Shown: positions 17,199 to 27,638 of the stretch, one piece after another | Position numbering within the stretch: position 1 is the stretch's first letter | Layout of the letters: each line of letters opens with the position of its first letter | Source of the DNA: Puniceibacterium antarcticum | GTDB taxonomy: Bacteria > Pseudomonadota > Alphaproteobacteria > Rhodobacterales > Rhodobacteraceae | Direction of reading: 5' to 3' | Length of the DNA stretch: 64,000 bases | Assembly (NCBI RefSeq): GCF_002760615.1 | Contig: NZ_AWWI01000173.1 | Location: 1 to 64,000 of the forward strand | Position numbers and translations under genes: made by a program | The notes under the pieces: model-generated | Told to the model about the DNA's origin: nothing | Databases searched by the model: none | The model's input: only the letters and a program-made list of their open reading frames with translations

Positions 17199-17253
17199 CT
17201 GTCCCCCGTTTTCCAGAAACCTTCGGGGGAGGTTAAGATTCTGTCAATAACTT

Positions 17254-17290
17254 AATGTAACAGATCTCACATATGCTATCATGATGTAAC
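17254..17290 (+). promoter_or_regulatory. Two ATGTAAC direct repeats, candidate RpiR operator
   Basis: AATGTAAC at 17254-17261 and GATGTAAC at 17283-17290, 29 bp apart, lie in the 117-bp gap between the divergent catabolic operon and the RpiR regulator. A regulator bound here could control both directions. Confidence 0.45.
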
Positions 17291-17315
17291 GAATTCCATC
17301 AAAACGAGCGAATCC

Positions 17316-18188
17316 GTGGCTCAGAGCGACCAGACCATTGCAGAACGCATCCAGTCCGAACTGGACACGCTGACCCGCGCCGAACGACAGCTCGCCCATG
17401 CGATCCTTGAAAATTATCCCGCCAGCGGCCTTGGCCCACTCTCTGCGCTGGCGCGCGATGCCGAGGTATCGGGGCCGACCGTGCTGCGTATGTTGCAAAA
17501 GCTGGGGTATGCCGGCTACCCAGATTTTCAGGCAGAACTGCGCGAAGAACTGCGCGCCAAGGTCAAAAGCCCCATCGCAAAATATGACAACTGGGCCGAG
17601 GCCGCGCCTTCGGGCCACATCCTCAACCGCTTTACCGAGGCGGTGATCGACAACATCCGCCATTCGCTGGCGCAGATCGAACCCGAAGCCTTTGATGCCG
17701 CCTGCGCGCTGATCGCGGACCCCAAGCGCAAGGTGCATATCGTCGGCGGGCGAATCACGCATACCCTGGCAGAATACCTTTACCTGCACATGCAAGTGAT
17801 CCGCCCGGACGTTACACATATCCGCTCTACCTCGAACACCTGGCCGCATGACCTGCTGGATGCGGGACCGGGCGATGTCTTCGTCATTTTCGACATGCGC
17901 CGGTACGAGAATAATACCCTGAAGCTTGCCGAAATGGCGGTGGCGCGGGGCGCGCAGATCATCCTGTTCACCGATCAGTGGCGCTCGCCCATCCACGCTC
18001 TGGCAGGCATCTGTTTTTCAAGCAGGATCGTCGTGCCCTCGGCCTGGGATTCGCTGGCAACCCCGATGCTGCTGGTCGAGACGATGATTTCCGCCGTTCA
18101 AAGCCTGTTGTGGGAGGACACGCGCCGCCGCATGGAAACGCTGGAAGAGATGTTCGACCAGACCAAGCTGTTTCGCAAGTTCACCTGA
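17316..18188 (+). CDS. RpiR-family transcriptional regulator
   Basis: 290 aa starting with GTG. An N-terminal HTH_6 domain (LTRAERQLAHAILENYP, DAEVSGPTVLRMLQKLGYAG) is followed by a SIS sugar-isomerase-like domain (KVHIVGGRITHTLAEYLYLHM, GPGDVFVIFDMRRYENNT). Such proteins sense phosphosugars or other anionic metabolites. It is divergent from the TRAP/ligase operon and very likely its regulator. It ends 5 bases before the convergent hutF stop. Confidence 0.9.
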   Translation: MAQSDQTIAERIQSELDTLTRAERQLAHAILENYPASGLGPLSALARDAEVSGPTVLRMLQKLGYAGYPDFQAELREELRAKVKSPIAKYDNWAEAAPSGHILNRFTEAVIDNIRHSLAQIEPEAFDAACALIADPKRKVHIVGGRITHTLAEYLYLHMQVIRPDVTHIRSTSNTWPHDLLDAGPGDVFVIFDMRRYENNTLKLAEMAVARGAQIILFTDQWRSPIHALAGICFSSRIVVPSAWDSLATPMLLVETMISAVQSLLWEDTRRRMETLEEMFDQTKLFRKFT

Positions 18189-18192
18189 TGCG

Positions 18193-19530
18193 CTACCGCG
18201 CCAGCACGTCCCGCACCACCTGAACATAGCGTTGCGCGATTGCGTCTCGCGCCACATGCCGCCCCTCCTGAACAAGATGCGCCCCGCGCACCCAGACATC
18301 ACGCACCCGAATATCCCGGCCAAAGATCCAGCGGTCCAGCGTCTGCGCACCGTCTGTGCCCAGCTGAAACGGATCGTCCAGCGCCACCAGATCCGCAGGC
18401 GCCCCGACCGCTATCACCGGATCACCCGCGCCCAGTGCCTGCGCGCCTCCGGCCAGAGCCGCATCGAACAGCTGCTGACCAGTTGATCCCGGCTGCGGCG
18501 TCATCACATTGCGCTCACGCAGGCTCAACCGCTGGGAATATTCCAGCGCCTGCAATTCCCCGGCCAACCCGATTTGCACATTGCTGTCGGTGCCCAGACC
18601 GATGCGCCCGCCAGCCTCAAGAAATGCCCGCCCCGCGAATATCCCGTCGCCCAGATTCGCCTCTGTTACCGGACACAGCCCCGCCACAGCGCCAGAGGCC
18701 GCGATGCGCGCAACCTCCCCTTCGGTCAGGTGCGTCGCATGGATCAGGCACCAGTCCGGCGTGACTTCGGCATGATCAAACAGCCAGTCCACCGGGCGTT
18801 GCCCGCTGAAGGCGATACAATCCTCGACCTCTTTCACCTGCTCAGCGATATGGATATGCACCCGCCGCCCCGGCAGCGCCGCCACCAGCGCGGACAGATC
18901 CGCACCACTGGCCGCCCGCAGCGAATGAGGCGCATAACCCACCAGATCCCCGGGCCGGGTGGCCAAAGCATCGCAGTGGCTGATCAGCTCAAGAAACGAC
19001 TCGAAACCATGCAGGAACCGCCTTTGTCCCGCCCCCGCAGGAACGGGGCCAAAGCCACCGTGAGCATAGAACACCGGCAAATGGGTCAGGTTCAGCCCCG
19101 TCGCATGGGCTGCGGCAAAGATGCGCGCCGACATCTCGGCGGGGTCATCATAGGACTGCCCGTCAGGCGCATGGTGCAGATAGTGAAACTCGCCCACGCG
19201 GGTATAGCCCGCCTCCAACATCTCGACATAGGCCATCTCGGCAATGGCCTGCGCGCCGTCGGGGTCCAGTTGCAGCGCAAAGCGATACATCATCTCGCGC
19301 CATGTCCAGAAGCTGTCGCGCATGGCCCCTCGCTGTTCGGTAAGGCCGGCAAACCCGCGCTGGAACGCATGGCTGTGCAGATTGCTCATCCCCGGCAGCA
19401 AGGTGTCCACACCGGCAGCAACGCCCGCCCCGGCAGGCTCAACCGCAGTGATCACGCCATCACTGACCGTGATCGCGATATTCTCTGCCCAACCTTCAGG
19501 CAGCAGGGCCTGTTTTACGACAATCTGCAT
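18193..19530 (-). CDS. hutF: Formimidoylglutamate deiminase
   Basis: 445 aa amidohydrolase. The metal ligands are in LLPGMSNLHSHAFQRG, HIHIAEQ, LIHATHLTE and LGTDSNVQIG. The GAMRDSFWTWREMMYRFA stretch is characteristic of HutF. It converts N-formimino-L-glutamate to N-formyl-L-glutamate plus ammonia, feeding HutG. This defines the five-step histidine pathway found in Pseudomonas and many alphaproteobacteria, as opposed to the four-step HutG formiminoglutamase route. It is divergent from hutI with a shared operator region. Confidence 0.93.
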   Translation of the reverse strand: MQIVVKQALLPEGWAENIAITVSDGVITAVEPAGAGVAAGVDTLLPGMSNLHSHAFQRGFAGLTEQRGAMRDSFWTWREMMYRFALQLDPDGAQAIAEMAYVEMLEAGYTRVGEFHYLHHAPDGQSYDDPAEMSARIFAAAHATGLNLTHLPVFYAHGGFGPVPAGAGQRRFLHGFESFLELISHCDALATRPGDLVGYAPHSLRAASGADLSALVAALPGRRVHIHIAEQVKEVEDCIAFSGQRPVDWLFDHAEVTPDWCLIHATHLTEGEVARIAASGAVAGLCPVTEANLGDGIFAGRAFLEAGGRIGLGTDSNVQIGLAGELQALEYSQRLSLRERNVMTPQPGSTGQQLFDAALAGGAQALGAGDPVIAVGAPADLVALDDPFQLGTDGAQTLDRWIFGRDIRVRDVWVRGAHLVQEGRHVARDAIAQRYVQVVRDVLAR

Positions 19531-19575
19531 GACACCTCTCCGATCAACAACACTTTGGGCTTTGCTGAAGGCCCC

Positions 19576-19597
19576 TTATTATGTATATACTTATTAA
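19576..19597. promoter_or_regulatory. Candidate HutC operator between hutF and hutI
   Basis: Near-palindrome of 22 bp centred on GTATATAC (TTATTATGTATATACTTATT context), 18 of 22 positions symmetric, in the AT-rich gap between divergent hutF and hutIHGUD. HutC-type GntR regulators bind TGTATATACA-like sites, and hutC is encoded at 25400-26143. It is placed to control both transcripts. Confidence 0.65.
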
Positions 19598-19624
19598 TGG
19601 TGCAGGAAAAGGCGGAAGATCGGG

Positions 19625-20812
19625 ATGTTGAAACTCTGGACCAATGCGCGGGTGATCACGGGGCAGACTGACCAGATCCGCCCGGAACCTCTGGATGTGC
19701 TGTGCGACAACGGGCGGATTATCCACGTCGCGCCCGGTATTGAGGCACCCAATGCCGAGGTTGTCGATTGCGGCGGCGCGCTGATGACGCCCGCACTGGT
19801 GGATTGTCACACGCATATCGTGTTCGGCGGCGACCGCGCCCGCGAATTCGAACTGCGGCTTGAGGGCGCGAGTTACGAACAGATCGCCCGCGAAGGCGGC
19901 GGAATCGCCGCCACCATGACTGCCACCCGCGCGATGAGCGTGGATGACCTGGTGCAATCCGCACTGCCCCGCCTTGATCACCTGCTGGCCGAAGGCGTCT
20001 GCACGGTCGAGATAAAATCGGGCTATGGTCTGGATATCGAGGCCGAGCTGAACATGCTGCGCGCCGCCCGTCGGCTGGGTGAGGTCCGCCCGGTCCGCGT
20101 GGTGACCACATGGCTCGCCGCCCACGCCCTGCCCCCCGCCTACAAGGGCCGCGCGGCGGAGTATATCGCCGAGGTGGCAATTACCGGCCTCGACCGCGCA
20201 CAGGCCGAAGGGCTGGTCGATGCGGTGGACGCCTTTTGCGAAAGCATCGCCTTTTCGGTGGAACAACTGGAACCGCTGTTTGCCCACGCCACCAAACTGG
20301 GCATCCCGGTCAAACTGCATGCCGAACAGCTCAGCCATTGCGGCGGCACGCAGCTGGCCACCCGGCACAAGGCGCTGTCAGCAGATCACGTCGAATACGC
20401 GACAGAGGCGGATGCGCATGCCATGGCCGCCGCCGGAACTGTCGCCGTGCTGCTGCCCGGTGCGTTTTATACATTGCGCGAAACCCAGTCGCCCCCCGTC
20501 GCGGCCTTTCGCGCGGCTGGCGTGCCCATGGCGCTGGCCACCGACTGCAACCCGGGCACATCGCCCGTCACCTCGATCCTGCTGACCATGAACATGGGCG
20601 CGACGCTGTTCCGCCTGACTGTGCCCGAATGTTTCGCCGCCGTCACCCGGCATGGCGCGCAGGCGCTGGGGCTGAGCCATGAAACCGGCACCATCGCACC
20701 GGGCCTGTCGGCAGATTTCGCCCTGTGGGAGGCGGACAGCGCCGCCGTCATGGTGAACCGCATCGGGTTCAACCCGCTCAAAGCGCGGGTCTTCAAAGGG
20801 GAATACGTCTGA
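19625..20812 (+). CDS. hutI: Imidazolonepropionase
   Basis: 395 aa. Amidohydrolase motifs [48 protein letters not shown] and [11 protein letters not shown] are diagnostic for HutI, which opens the imidazolone ring to N-formiminoglutamate (third step of histidine breakdown). First gene of hutIHGUD; its TGA overlaps the hutH ATG. Confidence 0.96.
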   Translation: MLKLWTNARVITGQTDQIRPEPLDVLCDNGRIIHVAPGIEAPNAEVVDCGGALMTPALVDCHTHIVFGGDRAREFELRLEGASYEQIAREGGGIAATMTATRAMSVDDLVQSALPRLDHLLAEGVCTVEIKSGYGLDIEAELNMLRAARRLGEVRPVRVVTTWLAAHALPPAYKGRAAEYIAEVAITGLDRAQAEGLVDAVDAFCESIAFSVEQLEPLFAHATKLGIPVKLHAEQLSHCGGTQLATRHKALSADHVEYATEADAHAMAAAGTVAVLLPGAFYTLRETQSPPVAAFRAAGVPMALATDCNPGTSPVTSILLTMNMGATLFRLTVPECFAAVTRHGAQALGLSHETGTIAPGLSADFALWEADSAAVMVNRIGFNPLKARVFKGEYV

Positions 20813-22341
20813 TGACACTTACGCTGACACCCGGCACCGTGGATCTGGCCACACTGGCCGACATCTACTGGCACCAGACCCCGGTCACGCTCGACGCCTC
20901 GGCCCTGCCGGGGATCAGGGTCGCGGCTGCACGGGTGGCCGAGGTCGCCGCCGGCAGCGATCCGGTCTATGGCATCAACACAGGCTTTGGCAAACTCGCC
21001 TCCCTGCGCATCGCGCCGGGGGATGTGACCACCCTGCAGCGCAACCTGATCCTGTCCCATTGCTGCGGCGTTGGTGATCCGCTCGCGCCCGAGATCGTGC
21101 ACCTGATCCTGACGCTGAAGCTGTTGTCGCTGGGGCGTGGGGCGTCGGGTGTGCGCCCGGAACTGGTAGCACTGCTGGAGGGGATGCTGGCCCGTGGCGT
21201 GATCCCCGTCATTCCCGAAAAAGGCTCGGTTGGCGCCTCGGGTGACCTTGCCCCGCTGGCCCATATGGCCGCTGTGATGATCGGCGAGGGAGAGGCATGG
21301 GTGCACGGCGTCCGCCTGCCGGGATCGGATGCTTTGACCCGCGCGGGGCTGAAACCCGTCGTTCTGACCGCCAAAGAGGGGCTTGCCCTGATCAACGGCA
21401 CGCAGGTCTCGACCGCATTGGCTTTGGCCGGGCTGTTCCGCGCCATGCGCGCGCTGCAGGCCTCGGTCGTGACCGGCGCGCTGACAACCGATGCGGCGAT
21501 GGGATCGACCGCGCCCTTTGCCGAAGAAATCCAGCTGCTGCGCGGCCAACCCGGCCAGATCGAAGTTGCCGCCACCCTGCGCGCCCTGCTCGACGGGTCG
21601 GACATCCGCGACAGCCACACCGATGGGGACGAGCGGGTACAGGACCCCTATTGCATCCGCTGCCACCCACAGGTGGGCGGTGCCTGCCTTGACCTTTTGC
21701 GACAGTCCGCCACCACCCTGCGGATCGAGGCGAATGCCGCAACCGACAACCCGCTTGTCCTGTCGGACGGCAGCATTGTGTCGGGCGGGAATTTCCACGC
21801 CGAACCCGTGGCCTTTGCCGCTGATCAGATCGCCCTTGCCGTAGCCGAAATCGGGGCAATTGCCCAGCGGCGTGTGGCGCTGCTGGTGGACCCGACCCTG
21901 AACTACGGCCTGCCCGCGTTCCTCAGCCCCGCACCGGGCCTGAACTCTGGCCTGATGATCGCCGAGGTGACCACCGCCGCCCTGATGAGCGAGAACAAGC
22001 AGCTCGCGCATCCCGCTTCGGTCGATTCCACCCCCACCAGCGCCAGCCAGGAGGATCACGTGTCCATGGCCTGCCACGGCGCGCGGCGGCTGCTGCAGAT
22101 GACCCAGAACCTGTTCTGGATCATCGGGGTCGAGGCGATGACCGGCGCGCAGGGCATCGAAATGCGTGGCCCGCTGAAAACCTCGCCCAGCCTGCAGGCG
22201 GTGATCGCAAAGATCCGCGAAACCGTCCCCGCCCTTGCCGAAGACCGCTACATGGCACCCGATCTGGACGCTGCAGGGGCGCTTGTGGCCAGCGGCGCGC
22301 TGGCGCAGGCTGCGGGCATCCCCTTGCCGGAGGTTTCCTGA
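20812..22341 (+). CDS. hutH: Histidine ammonia-lyase
   Basis: 509 aa. The Ala-Ser-Gly that cyclises to the MIO electrophile is in [14 protein letters not shown] (about residue 143). [25 protein letters not shown] and [10 protein letters not shown]-like ([13 protein letters not shown]) segments confirm HAL. It deaminates histidine to urocanate, the first step of the pathway. The start at 20812 is fixed by the TGATG junction with hutI and the conserved TLTLTPG N-terminus. Confidence 0.97.
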   Translation: MTLTLTPGTVDLATLADIYWHQTPVTLDASALPGIRVAAARVAEVAAGSDPVYGINTGFGKLASLRIAPGDVTTLQRNLILSHCCGVGDPLAPEIVHLILTLKLLSLGRGASGVRPELVALLEGMLARGVIPVIPEKGSVGASGDLAPLAHMAAVMIGEGEAWVHGVRLPGSDALTRAGLKPVVLTAKEGLALINGTQVSTALALAGLFRAMRALQASVVTGALTTDAAMGSTAPFAEEIQLLRGQPGQIEVAATLRALLDGSDIRDSHTDGDERVQDPYCIRCHPQVGGACLDLLRQSATTLRIEANAATDNPLVLSDGSIVSGGNFHAEPVAFAADQIALAVAEIGAIAQRRVALLVDPTLNYGLPAFLSPAPGLNSGLMIAEVTTAALMSENKQLAHPASVDSTPTSASQEDHVSMACHGARRLLQMTQNLFWIIGVEAMTGAQGIEMRGPLKTSPSLQAVIAKIRETVPALAEDRYMAPDLDAAGALVASGALAQAAGIPLPEVS

Positions 22342-23135
22342 TGCATCCCGTCACCGTCACCCGGGGCGACAGCCCGCTGGTTCTGGGCTTTCCCCACACC
22401 GGCACCTATGTGCCCGACGACATCCGCGCCCGCCTGAACCCCGAAGGGCGGATGCTGCGCGACACCGACTGGCATATCGACTCGCTCTACCGCGATCTGA
22501 TACCCGGAATCACCTGCGTCGCGGCGAATTTCCACCGCTACGTCATTGACGCCAACCGCGACCCCGACGGAGCATCGCTCTACCCCGGGCAGACCACCAC
22601 CGGCCTTGTCCCGCTGAACACCTTCGACAACACGCCGATCTGGGCCGAAGGGGCAGAACCGACCGAGGCTGACATCGCCCAGCGTCTGGCCGACTGGCAC
22701 CGCCCCTATCACGCGGCGCTTGAGGCGGAACTGGCGCGGGTCAAGGCCCGGCACGGCATCGCGATCCTCTATGACTGCCACTCGATCCGGTCGGTCATTC
22801 CCTGGCTGTTCGACGGCACCCTGCCCGATTTCAACATCGGCAGCGACAGCGGCGCCACCTGCGCGCCTGCGCTGGAACAAGCCGTGCTGAAACGCTGCAC
22901 CGCGTCTGGCCGCACCACCATCCTGAACGGGCGCTTTCGCGGCGGCTGGACCACCCGGCACTACGCCACGCCCGCCACAGGCATTCACACAATCCAGATG
23001 GAGCTCGCACAGTCCAGCCATCTTGCCCGCGAGACACCTGATTTTGCGCTGGACCCTGACAAATCCGACAGCCTGCGCGCCGTTCTGAAACCCATCCTGC
23101 AAGATCTCATCGACCTTGCCCCCACCCTCGCCTGA
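22341..23135 (+). CDS. hutG: N-formylglutamate deformylase
   Basis: 264 aa. LGFPHTGTYVPDDI, DTDWHIDSLY, FHRYVIDANRDPDG, ILYDCHSIRSVIP and TTRHYATPATGIHTIQMELAQ identify the HutG form used after HutF. It releases formate and glutamate from N-formylglutamate. The start overlaps the hutH stop by one base. Confidence 0.95.
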   Translation: MHPVTVTRGDSPLVLGFPHTGTYVPDDIRARLNPEGRMLRDTDWHIDSLYRDLIPGITCVAANFHRYVIDANRDPDGASLYPGQTTTGLVPLNTFDNTPIWAEGAEPTEADIAQRLADWHRPYHAALEAELARVKARHGIAILYDCHSIRSVIPWLFDGTLPDFNIGSDSGATCAPALEQAVLKRCTASGRTTILNGRFRGGWTTRHYATPATGIHTIQMELAQSSHLARETPDFALDPDKSDSLRAVLKPILQDLIDLAPTLA

Positions 23136-23147
23136 AAGGATCGTCTC

Positions 23148-24842
23148 ATGCCCGGCTCCCGCCACAACCTGCGCGACATCTACCCGCCCACCGGCCCCGA
23201 GCTGACCGCGAAAAGCTGGCAGACCGAGGCGCCCCTGCGGATGCTGATGAACAACCTGCACCCCGACGTGGCCGAGAACCCGCACGAGCTGGTGGTCTAT
23301 GGCGGTATCGGGCGCGCGGCCCGGACTTGGGAGGATTTCGATTGCATCGTGGCGAGCCTCAAGGATCTCGAAGCGGACGAAACCCTGATCGTGCAATCGG
23401 GCAAACCCATCGCCATCATCCGCACCCACCGGGACGCGCCGCGCGTGCTGATCGCGAATTCCAACCTCGTGCCGGAATGGGCCAATTGGGACCACTTCAA
23501 CGAACTCGATAAAAAGGGCCTGATGATGTACGGCCAGATGACCGCCGGGTCCTGGATCTACATCGGCGCGCAGGGCATCGTGCAGGGCACCTATGAAACC
23601 TTTGCCGAGGCCGGGCGCCAGCATTACGACGGCAACCTCACCGGCAAGTGGATTCTGACCGGGGGGCTTGGCGGCATGGGCGGGGCGCAGCCCTTGGCCG
23701 CTGTCATGGCCGGGGCCTGTTGTCTGGCGGTAGAATGTGACGAGACGCGGGCCGATTTCCGCATCCGCACGCGGTACTGCGATGAAAAGGTTCATACGCT
23801 GGACGACGCGCTCGCGCTGATCGACCAGTGGACCCAAGCGGGTGAGGCGAAATCCGTCGCCCTGATCGGCAACGCCGCAGACGTCTTTCCCGAAATCCTG
23901 CGCCGCATGCAGGCTGGTGAGGCGCTGCCCAATGGCCGCCCCGACATTGTGACCGACCAGACCTCGGCCCATGACCCTTATCGCGGCTACCTGCCCGCAG
24001 GCTGGTCCGTGGCAGAATGGCGCGAAAAGCAGGAAAGCGACCCCAAGGCGGTCGATGCCGCCGCACGTGCGTCGATGAAGATCCACGTCGCCGCCATGGT
24101 CGGCTTCTGGAACGCCGGTGTGCCGACGCTGGATTACGGCAACAACATCCGGCAGGTGGCCAAGGATGAGGGGCTGGAAAACGCCTTTGCCTTTCCCGGC
24201 TTTGTGCCCGCCTATATCCGCCCGCTGTTCTGCAAGGGCATCGGGCCGTTCCGCTGGGTCGCGCTGTCCGGCGACCCAGAAGATATCTACAAGACCGACC
24301 GCGCGATGAAGGAACTCTTCCCAGAGAACGAAGGCCTGCACCGCTGGCTCGATATGGCGCGCGACAGGATCGACTTTCAGGGGCTGCCCGCCCGCATCTG
24401 CTGGATCGGACTGGGTGACCGTCACCGCGCGGGGCTGAAGTTCAACGAAATGGTGGCGAGCGGCGAATTGTCCGCGCCCGTCGTCATCGGACGCGACCAT
24501 CTGGATTCAGGCTCTGTCGCCAGCCCCAACCGCGAAACCGAAGCGATGCGCGACGGGTCCGACGCGGTCAGCGACTGGCCCCTGCTGAATGCCCTGATGA
24601 ACACGGCGAGCGGCGCAACCTGGGTGTCGATCCACCACGGCGGCGGCGTCGGCATGGGCTATTCGCAACACGCCGGCGTGGTGATCTGCGCCGATGGCAC
24701 CCCCGAGGCAGCGAAACGGCTGGAACGGGTGCTGTGGAACGACCCCGCGTCGGGCGTCTGGCGCCATGCGGATGCAGGGTACCCCGAGGCCGTGGAATGC
24801 GCCCGCGCCAACGGGCTGCGCTTGCCCCGGATTCTGGGATGA
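23148..24842 (+). CDS. hutU: Urocanate hydratase
   Basis: 564 aa. Urocanase features: [20 protein letters not shown], the NAD-binding [11 protein letters not shown], the conserved Cys in [13 protein letters not shown], and [15 protein letters not shown]. It converts urocanate to imidazolonepropionate using tightly bound NAD as an electrophile. It follows hutG by 12 bases and overlaps hutD. Confidence 0.97.
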   Translation: MPGSRHNLRDIYPPTGPELTAKSWQTEAPLRMLMNNLHPDVAENPHELVVYGGIGRAARTWEDFDCIVASLKDLEADETLIVQSGKPIAIIRTHRDAPRVLIANSNLVPEWANWDHFNELDKKGLMMYGQMTAGSWIYIGAQGIVQGTYETFAEAGRQHYDGNLTGKWILTGGLGGMGGAQPLAAVMAGACCLAVECDETRADFRIRTRYCDEKVHTLDDALALIDQWTQAGEAKSVALIGNAADVFPEILRRMQAGEALPNGRPDIVTDQTSAHDPYRGYLPAGWSVAEWREKQESDPKAVDAAARASMKIHVAAMVGFWNAGVPTLDYGNNIRQVAKDEGLENAFAFPGFVPAYIRPLFCKGIGPFRWVALSGDPEDIYKTDRAMKELFPENEGLHRWLDMARDRIDFQGLPARICWIGLGDRHRAGLKFNEMVASGELSAPVVIGRDHLDSGSVASPNRETEAMRDGSDAVSDWPLLNALMNTASGATWVSIHHGGGVGMGYSQHAGVVICADGTPEAAKRLERVLWNDPASGVWRHADAGYPEAVECARANGLRLPRILG

Positions 24843-25378
24843 GGGTCTGGCGCGCCGCCGACCGCGTGTCCGAGCCGTGGAAGAACGGCGCCGGGACGAT
24901 GGCCGTGATTCTCACCAGCCCCGGGGGCACCGATTGGGACAGGCTCGACTGGCGGGTGAGCACGGCGGTTATCACCCGCTCTGCACCGTTTTCGCATTTT
25001 CCCGGGCTGGATCGCCTGTTCACGCCCTATCAGGGCGGCACGGTCACCCTGCGGCTGCCAGGGCAGGTCCAGAAGGTCACGCCGGGGGATGCGCCCTTTG
25101 CCTTTTCCGGTGAAGCCGAGTGTTATTGTGACCACGACGGCGCAGAGACGCTGGTGCTGAACCTGCAGACCCGTGCGCCGTACCGGGCGGCAGCGGGGTA
25201 TGACGCCTCGGTCTGGGAGGGGGCACCGGTGGCGTGCTACCTGTTCGCGCTGGAAGCGATGGGAGACCTTGCAGCCTTTGATCTGGTGGAGGTCAAACCC
25301 ACTGATTGCGTTCCAACGGGACGGGCACTTTTTGTGGCCATAAATAAAATCTCTGAGATCCCCGTGCCAACAGCCTGA
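24839..25378 (+). CDS. hutD: HutD-family cupin protein
   Basis: 179 aa. Start fixed by the ATGA overlap with hutU. The HutD signature [12 protein letters not shown] leads into a bicupin-like fold ([34 protein letters not shown]). HutD proteins accompany hut operons and are thought to bind a pathway intermediate or cap induction of the pathway; the biochemical role is not settled. It is the last gene of the operon. Confidence 0.9.
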   Translation: MRVWRAADRVSEPWKNGAGTMAVILTSPGGTDWDRLDWRVSTAVITRSAPFSHFPGLDRLFTPYQGGTVTLRLPGQVQKVTPGDAPFAFSGEAECYCDHDGAETLVLNLQTRAPYRAAAGYDASVWEGAPVACYLFALEAMGDLAAFDLVEVKPTDCVPTGRALFVAINKISEIPVPTA

Positions 25379-25384
25379 ATTCAG

Positions 25385-25401
25385 GACGCGGGGGCGTCTT
25401 T
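25385..25401. terminator. Short hairpin between convergent hutD and hutC
   Basis: GACGC-GGGG-GCGTC followed by TTT on the plus strand in the 21-base gap between the two stops. A weak terminator that could serve the hutIHGUD transcript. Confidence 0.4.
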
Positions 25402-26143
25402 ACCCCTGATCGCTTTGCGCCCTTGGTGCAAAGGCGGCGACCAGTTGATGACTGTCGCCCGGATAAACCAGCCGCGCCCAGGTCACCCAGCCTTCGGACG
25501 TGCGGGTGCGGCGGACAATTTCCAGACAGGCATCACCGTCGCTCAGCGCCAGCGCGCCCGCCATTTCAGAATCTGCGTTCAGCGCACGGATGCGATGGCT
25601 TGCCTCGCTCCACGGCACGCGGCGCAGCAGCCATGTGCCCGGCGGGGTCGCACCAAAGTCCTGCTCCAGAACGCCAGGGGCCTGACCCGGGTTCACCAGA
25701 CGGGTTTCGTGACAAAATGGCTGGCCATCGGCGCTGTGCAATCCTTCCAGCTGCAAGGCGCCCTGCCCTGCGACCGCGCCGCTACCGATATCAGCCGCTT
25801 CGGAACCGCTCAGCGCGCGGGAATTTCGCGACAGCAGGGTAAAGCGGTAATCCTGTCCCATGGAACCGACCTCGGCCTCGATATCCGCGATCTCCATGAT
25901 TGCCGATTGCGCGCGCGGCTGTGCGACAAAGGTGCCGCGTTTCTTGCGACGGATCAGATAGCCCTCGCGCGCAAGCCGCGTCAGTGCCTTGTTCATCGTC
26001 ATGCGCGACACGCCATAGGTTTCCGCCATAGCCGTTTCCACCGGCAGCTGATGCCCCGGCGCCCAGTCGCCCGACACGATCATATGACGGATGTCCGCGG
26101 TGATCCGGTCATGCTGGCTGATCCGCCTTGGCGGCTGTGTCAT
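25400..26143 (-). CDS. hutC: Histidine-utilisation repressor, GntR/HutC family
   Basis: 247 aa from the ATG at 26143 with an AGGA site. Winged helix: DRITADIRHMIVSGDWAPGHQLPVE and AETYGVSRMTMNKALTRLAREGYL with RRKRGTFVA-like wing (RRKKGTFV region reads RRKKRGTFVA). C-terminal UTRA ligand domain (CLEIVRRTRTSEGWVTWARLVYPG). HutC represses hut genes until urocanate binds. It is the last gene of the ABC importer operon, 47 bp after the ATPase, so importer and repressor are probably co-expressed. Confidence 0.92.
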   Translation of the reverse strand: MTQPPRRISQHDRITADIRHMIVSGDWAPGHQLPVETAMAETYGVSRMTMNKALTRLAREGYLIRRKKRGTFVAQPRAQSAIMEIADIEAEVGSMGQDYRFTLLSRNSRALSGSEAADIGSGAVAGQGALQLEGLHSADGQPFCHETRLVNPGQAPGVLEQDFGATPPGTWLLRRVPWSEASHRIRALNADSEMAGALALSDGDACLEIVRRTRTSEGWVTWARLVYPGDSHQLVAAFAPRAQSDQG

Positions 26144-26190
26144 CTGTGGTCCTTCCTCGCGACTGAGCCGGCTGCCGTTGCCGGAAGGCA

Positions 26191-26979
26191 CTACTGCACC
26201 AGAAAGGCACCACGGTCGAGATAGGTATCAAGGAACTGCTCCAGGCGCGGATTGCGCGGAGCGGCAAAGACCTTTTCCGGGGTGTCATGGAACAGCAGCT
26301 TGCCATGATCCAGAAAACAGACCTTGTTGCCGACCGAGGCGGCAAAGCCGATCTCATGCGTGACCACCACCATGGTCATACCCTCATCCGCGAGGGTGCG
26401 CATGACGTTCAGCACCTCGCCCGTCAGTTCGGGATCGAGCGCCGATGTCGGTTCGTCAAACAGCATGATTGTCGGGTCGAGCGCGAGGGCGCGGGCGATC
26501 GCCACGCGCTGCTGCTGGCCGCCGGACAGCTGAGAGGGATAGTGATGCGCGCGTTCCTTAAGATCGACCTTTTCCAGCTGGCGCATCGCTATGGCCTCGG
26601 CCTCGGCCTTGGACATCTTGCGCACGCGGCGCAAACTGGCTGACACGTTGCCCAGCGCCGTCATATGTGGCCACAGATTGAACTGCTGGAACACCATGCC
26701 GATCTTGGAACGTGCGCGGCGCAACTCTGCAGCCGTCTGACGGCGTCGCCCGTTCGGACCGTCGACAAAGCCTACCGGCTCTCCCTCGATCAGGATCGTT
26801 CCGGCATTGGCCTGTTCCAGAAACGCCATGCAGCGCAGCAGGGTAGATTTGCCCGACCCCGACGGCCCGATCAGGCAAGACACCTGACCCTTTGGCACCT
26901 CAAGGTTGATGTCGCGCAGCACGACGGTGTCACCGAACTGTTTGGAGACGTTCTTGATGCTGATGGCGCTGTCGGTCAT
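26191..26979 (-). CDS. Amino-acid ABC transporter ATP-binding protein
   Basis: 262 aa. Walker A GPSGSGKST, Q-loop FQQFNLWPHMTAL, signature LSGGQQQRVAIARAL, Walker B IMLFDEPTSALDPE and switch His VVTHEIGFA are all intact; the PAAT (polar amino acid) subgroup. The start at 26979 gives the ATGA overlap with the permease upstream. Linked to hutC, it probably powers uptake of histidine or urocanate. Confidence 0.93.
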   Translation of the reverse strand: MTDSAISIKNVSKQFGDTVVLRDINLEVPKGQVSCLIGPSGSGKSTLLRCMAFLEQANAGTILIEGEPVGFVDGPNGRRRQTAAELRRARSKIGMVFQQFNLWPHMTALGNVSASLRRVRKMSKAEAEAIAMRQLEKVDLKERAHHYPSQLSGGQQQRVAIARALALDPTIMLFDEPTSALDPELTGEVLNVMRTLADEGMTMVVVTHEIGFAASVGNKVCFLDHGKLLFHDTPEKVFAAPRNPRLEQFLDTYLDRGAFLVQ

Positions 26980-27638
26980 GTCACACTCAGTTTTGCGATT
27001 TTGCGTTCTGTGATGCGGCCCAGCCAGTTGGCAAGCTCGACCAGGGCCCAGTAGACAAGGGCCAGCACCACGATGGATTCGACAAAGGCATATTGCTGCG
27101 ACCCGATGGCGCTGACCGTCATGGTCATTTCCGGCACCGTGATCAGCGACAAAAGTGCGGTGTCTTTCAGAAGGATGATCGCCATGTTCATCGACGGCGG
27201 CAGCACCAGCAGCGCCATTTCCGGCAGCAGGATGAACAGGATTGTCTGCAGGCGGGAAAAGCCGACGCATTCCGCCGCCTCCACATGGCCCGGGGGAACC
27301 GACTGATATCCGGCGCGGAAAATCTCGGAATAATAAGCGGCACCATAGACCGAAATGCCCAGCAAACCGGCGGTTATCGGATCAAGGCGCAGGCCGATGT
27401 AGGGCCCGCCGAAATACAGCAGAAAGATCTGGATCAGAAACGGCGTGCCGCGCAGCACCTCGACCGGGACCATCAGCACAAGATTGATCAGCGGCCCGCC
27501 AAAGCGGCGCGCGGTGGCCACGACAAAGCCAAGGGCAACGGCCAGCGCCGTGCCCGCCAGCCAGATCAGGACGGTGACACCCAGACCGGACAGGATCTGC
27601 GGCCCCTTGGCCAGAATGACGGCGAAATCAAAGCTCAT
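26976..27638 (-). CDS. Amino-acid ABC transporter permease
   Basis: 220 aa, about five membrane helices. The PAAT permease signature VEVLRGTPFLIQIFLLYFG and the EAA loop HVEAAECVGFSRLQTILFILLPE that docks on the ATPase are present. Overlaps both neighbours by ATGA, so it is translationally coupled. Confidence 0.93.
   Translation of the reverse strand: MSFDFAVILAKGPQILSGLGVTVLIWLAGTALAVALGFVVATARRFGGPLINLVLMVPVEVLRGTPFLIQIFLLYFGGPYIGLRLDPITAGLLGISVYGAAYYSEIFRAGYQSVPPGHVEAAECVGFSRLQTILFILLPEMALLVLPPSMNMAIILLKDTALLSLITVPEMTMTVSAIGSQQYAFVESIVVLALVYWALVELANWLGRITERKIAKLSVT

Noticed and set aside
20467-22077. 536-codon minus-strand frame opposite hutI and hutH
   Set aside because: Antisense shadow of hutI and hutH, both of which are intact.
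22248-24500. 750-codon minus-strand open frame opposite hutG and hutU
   Set aside because: Length comes from GC-rich codon bias of the opposite genes; no motif, no ribosome-binding site and the sense genes are certain.
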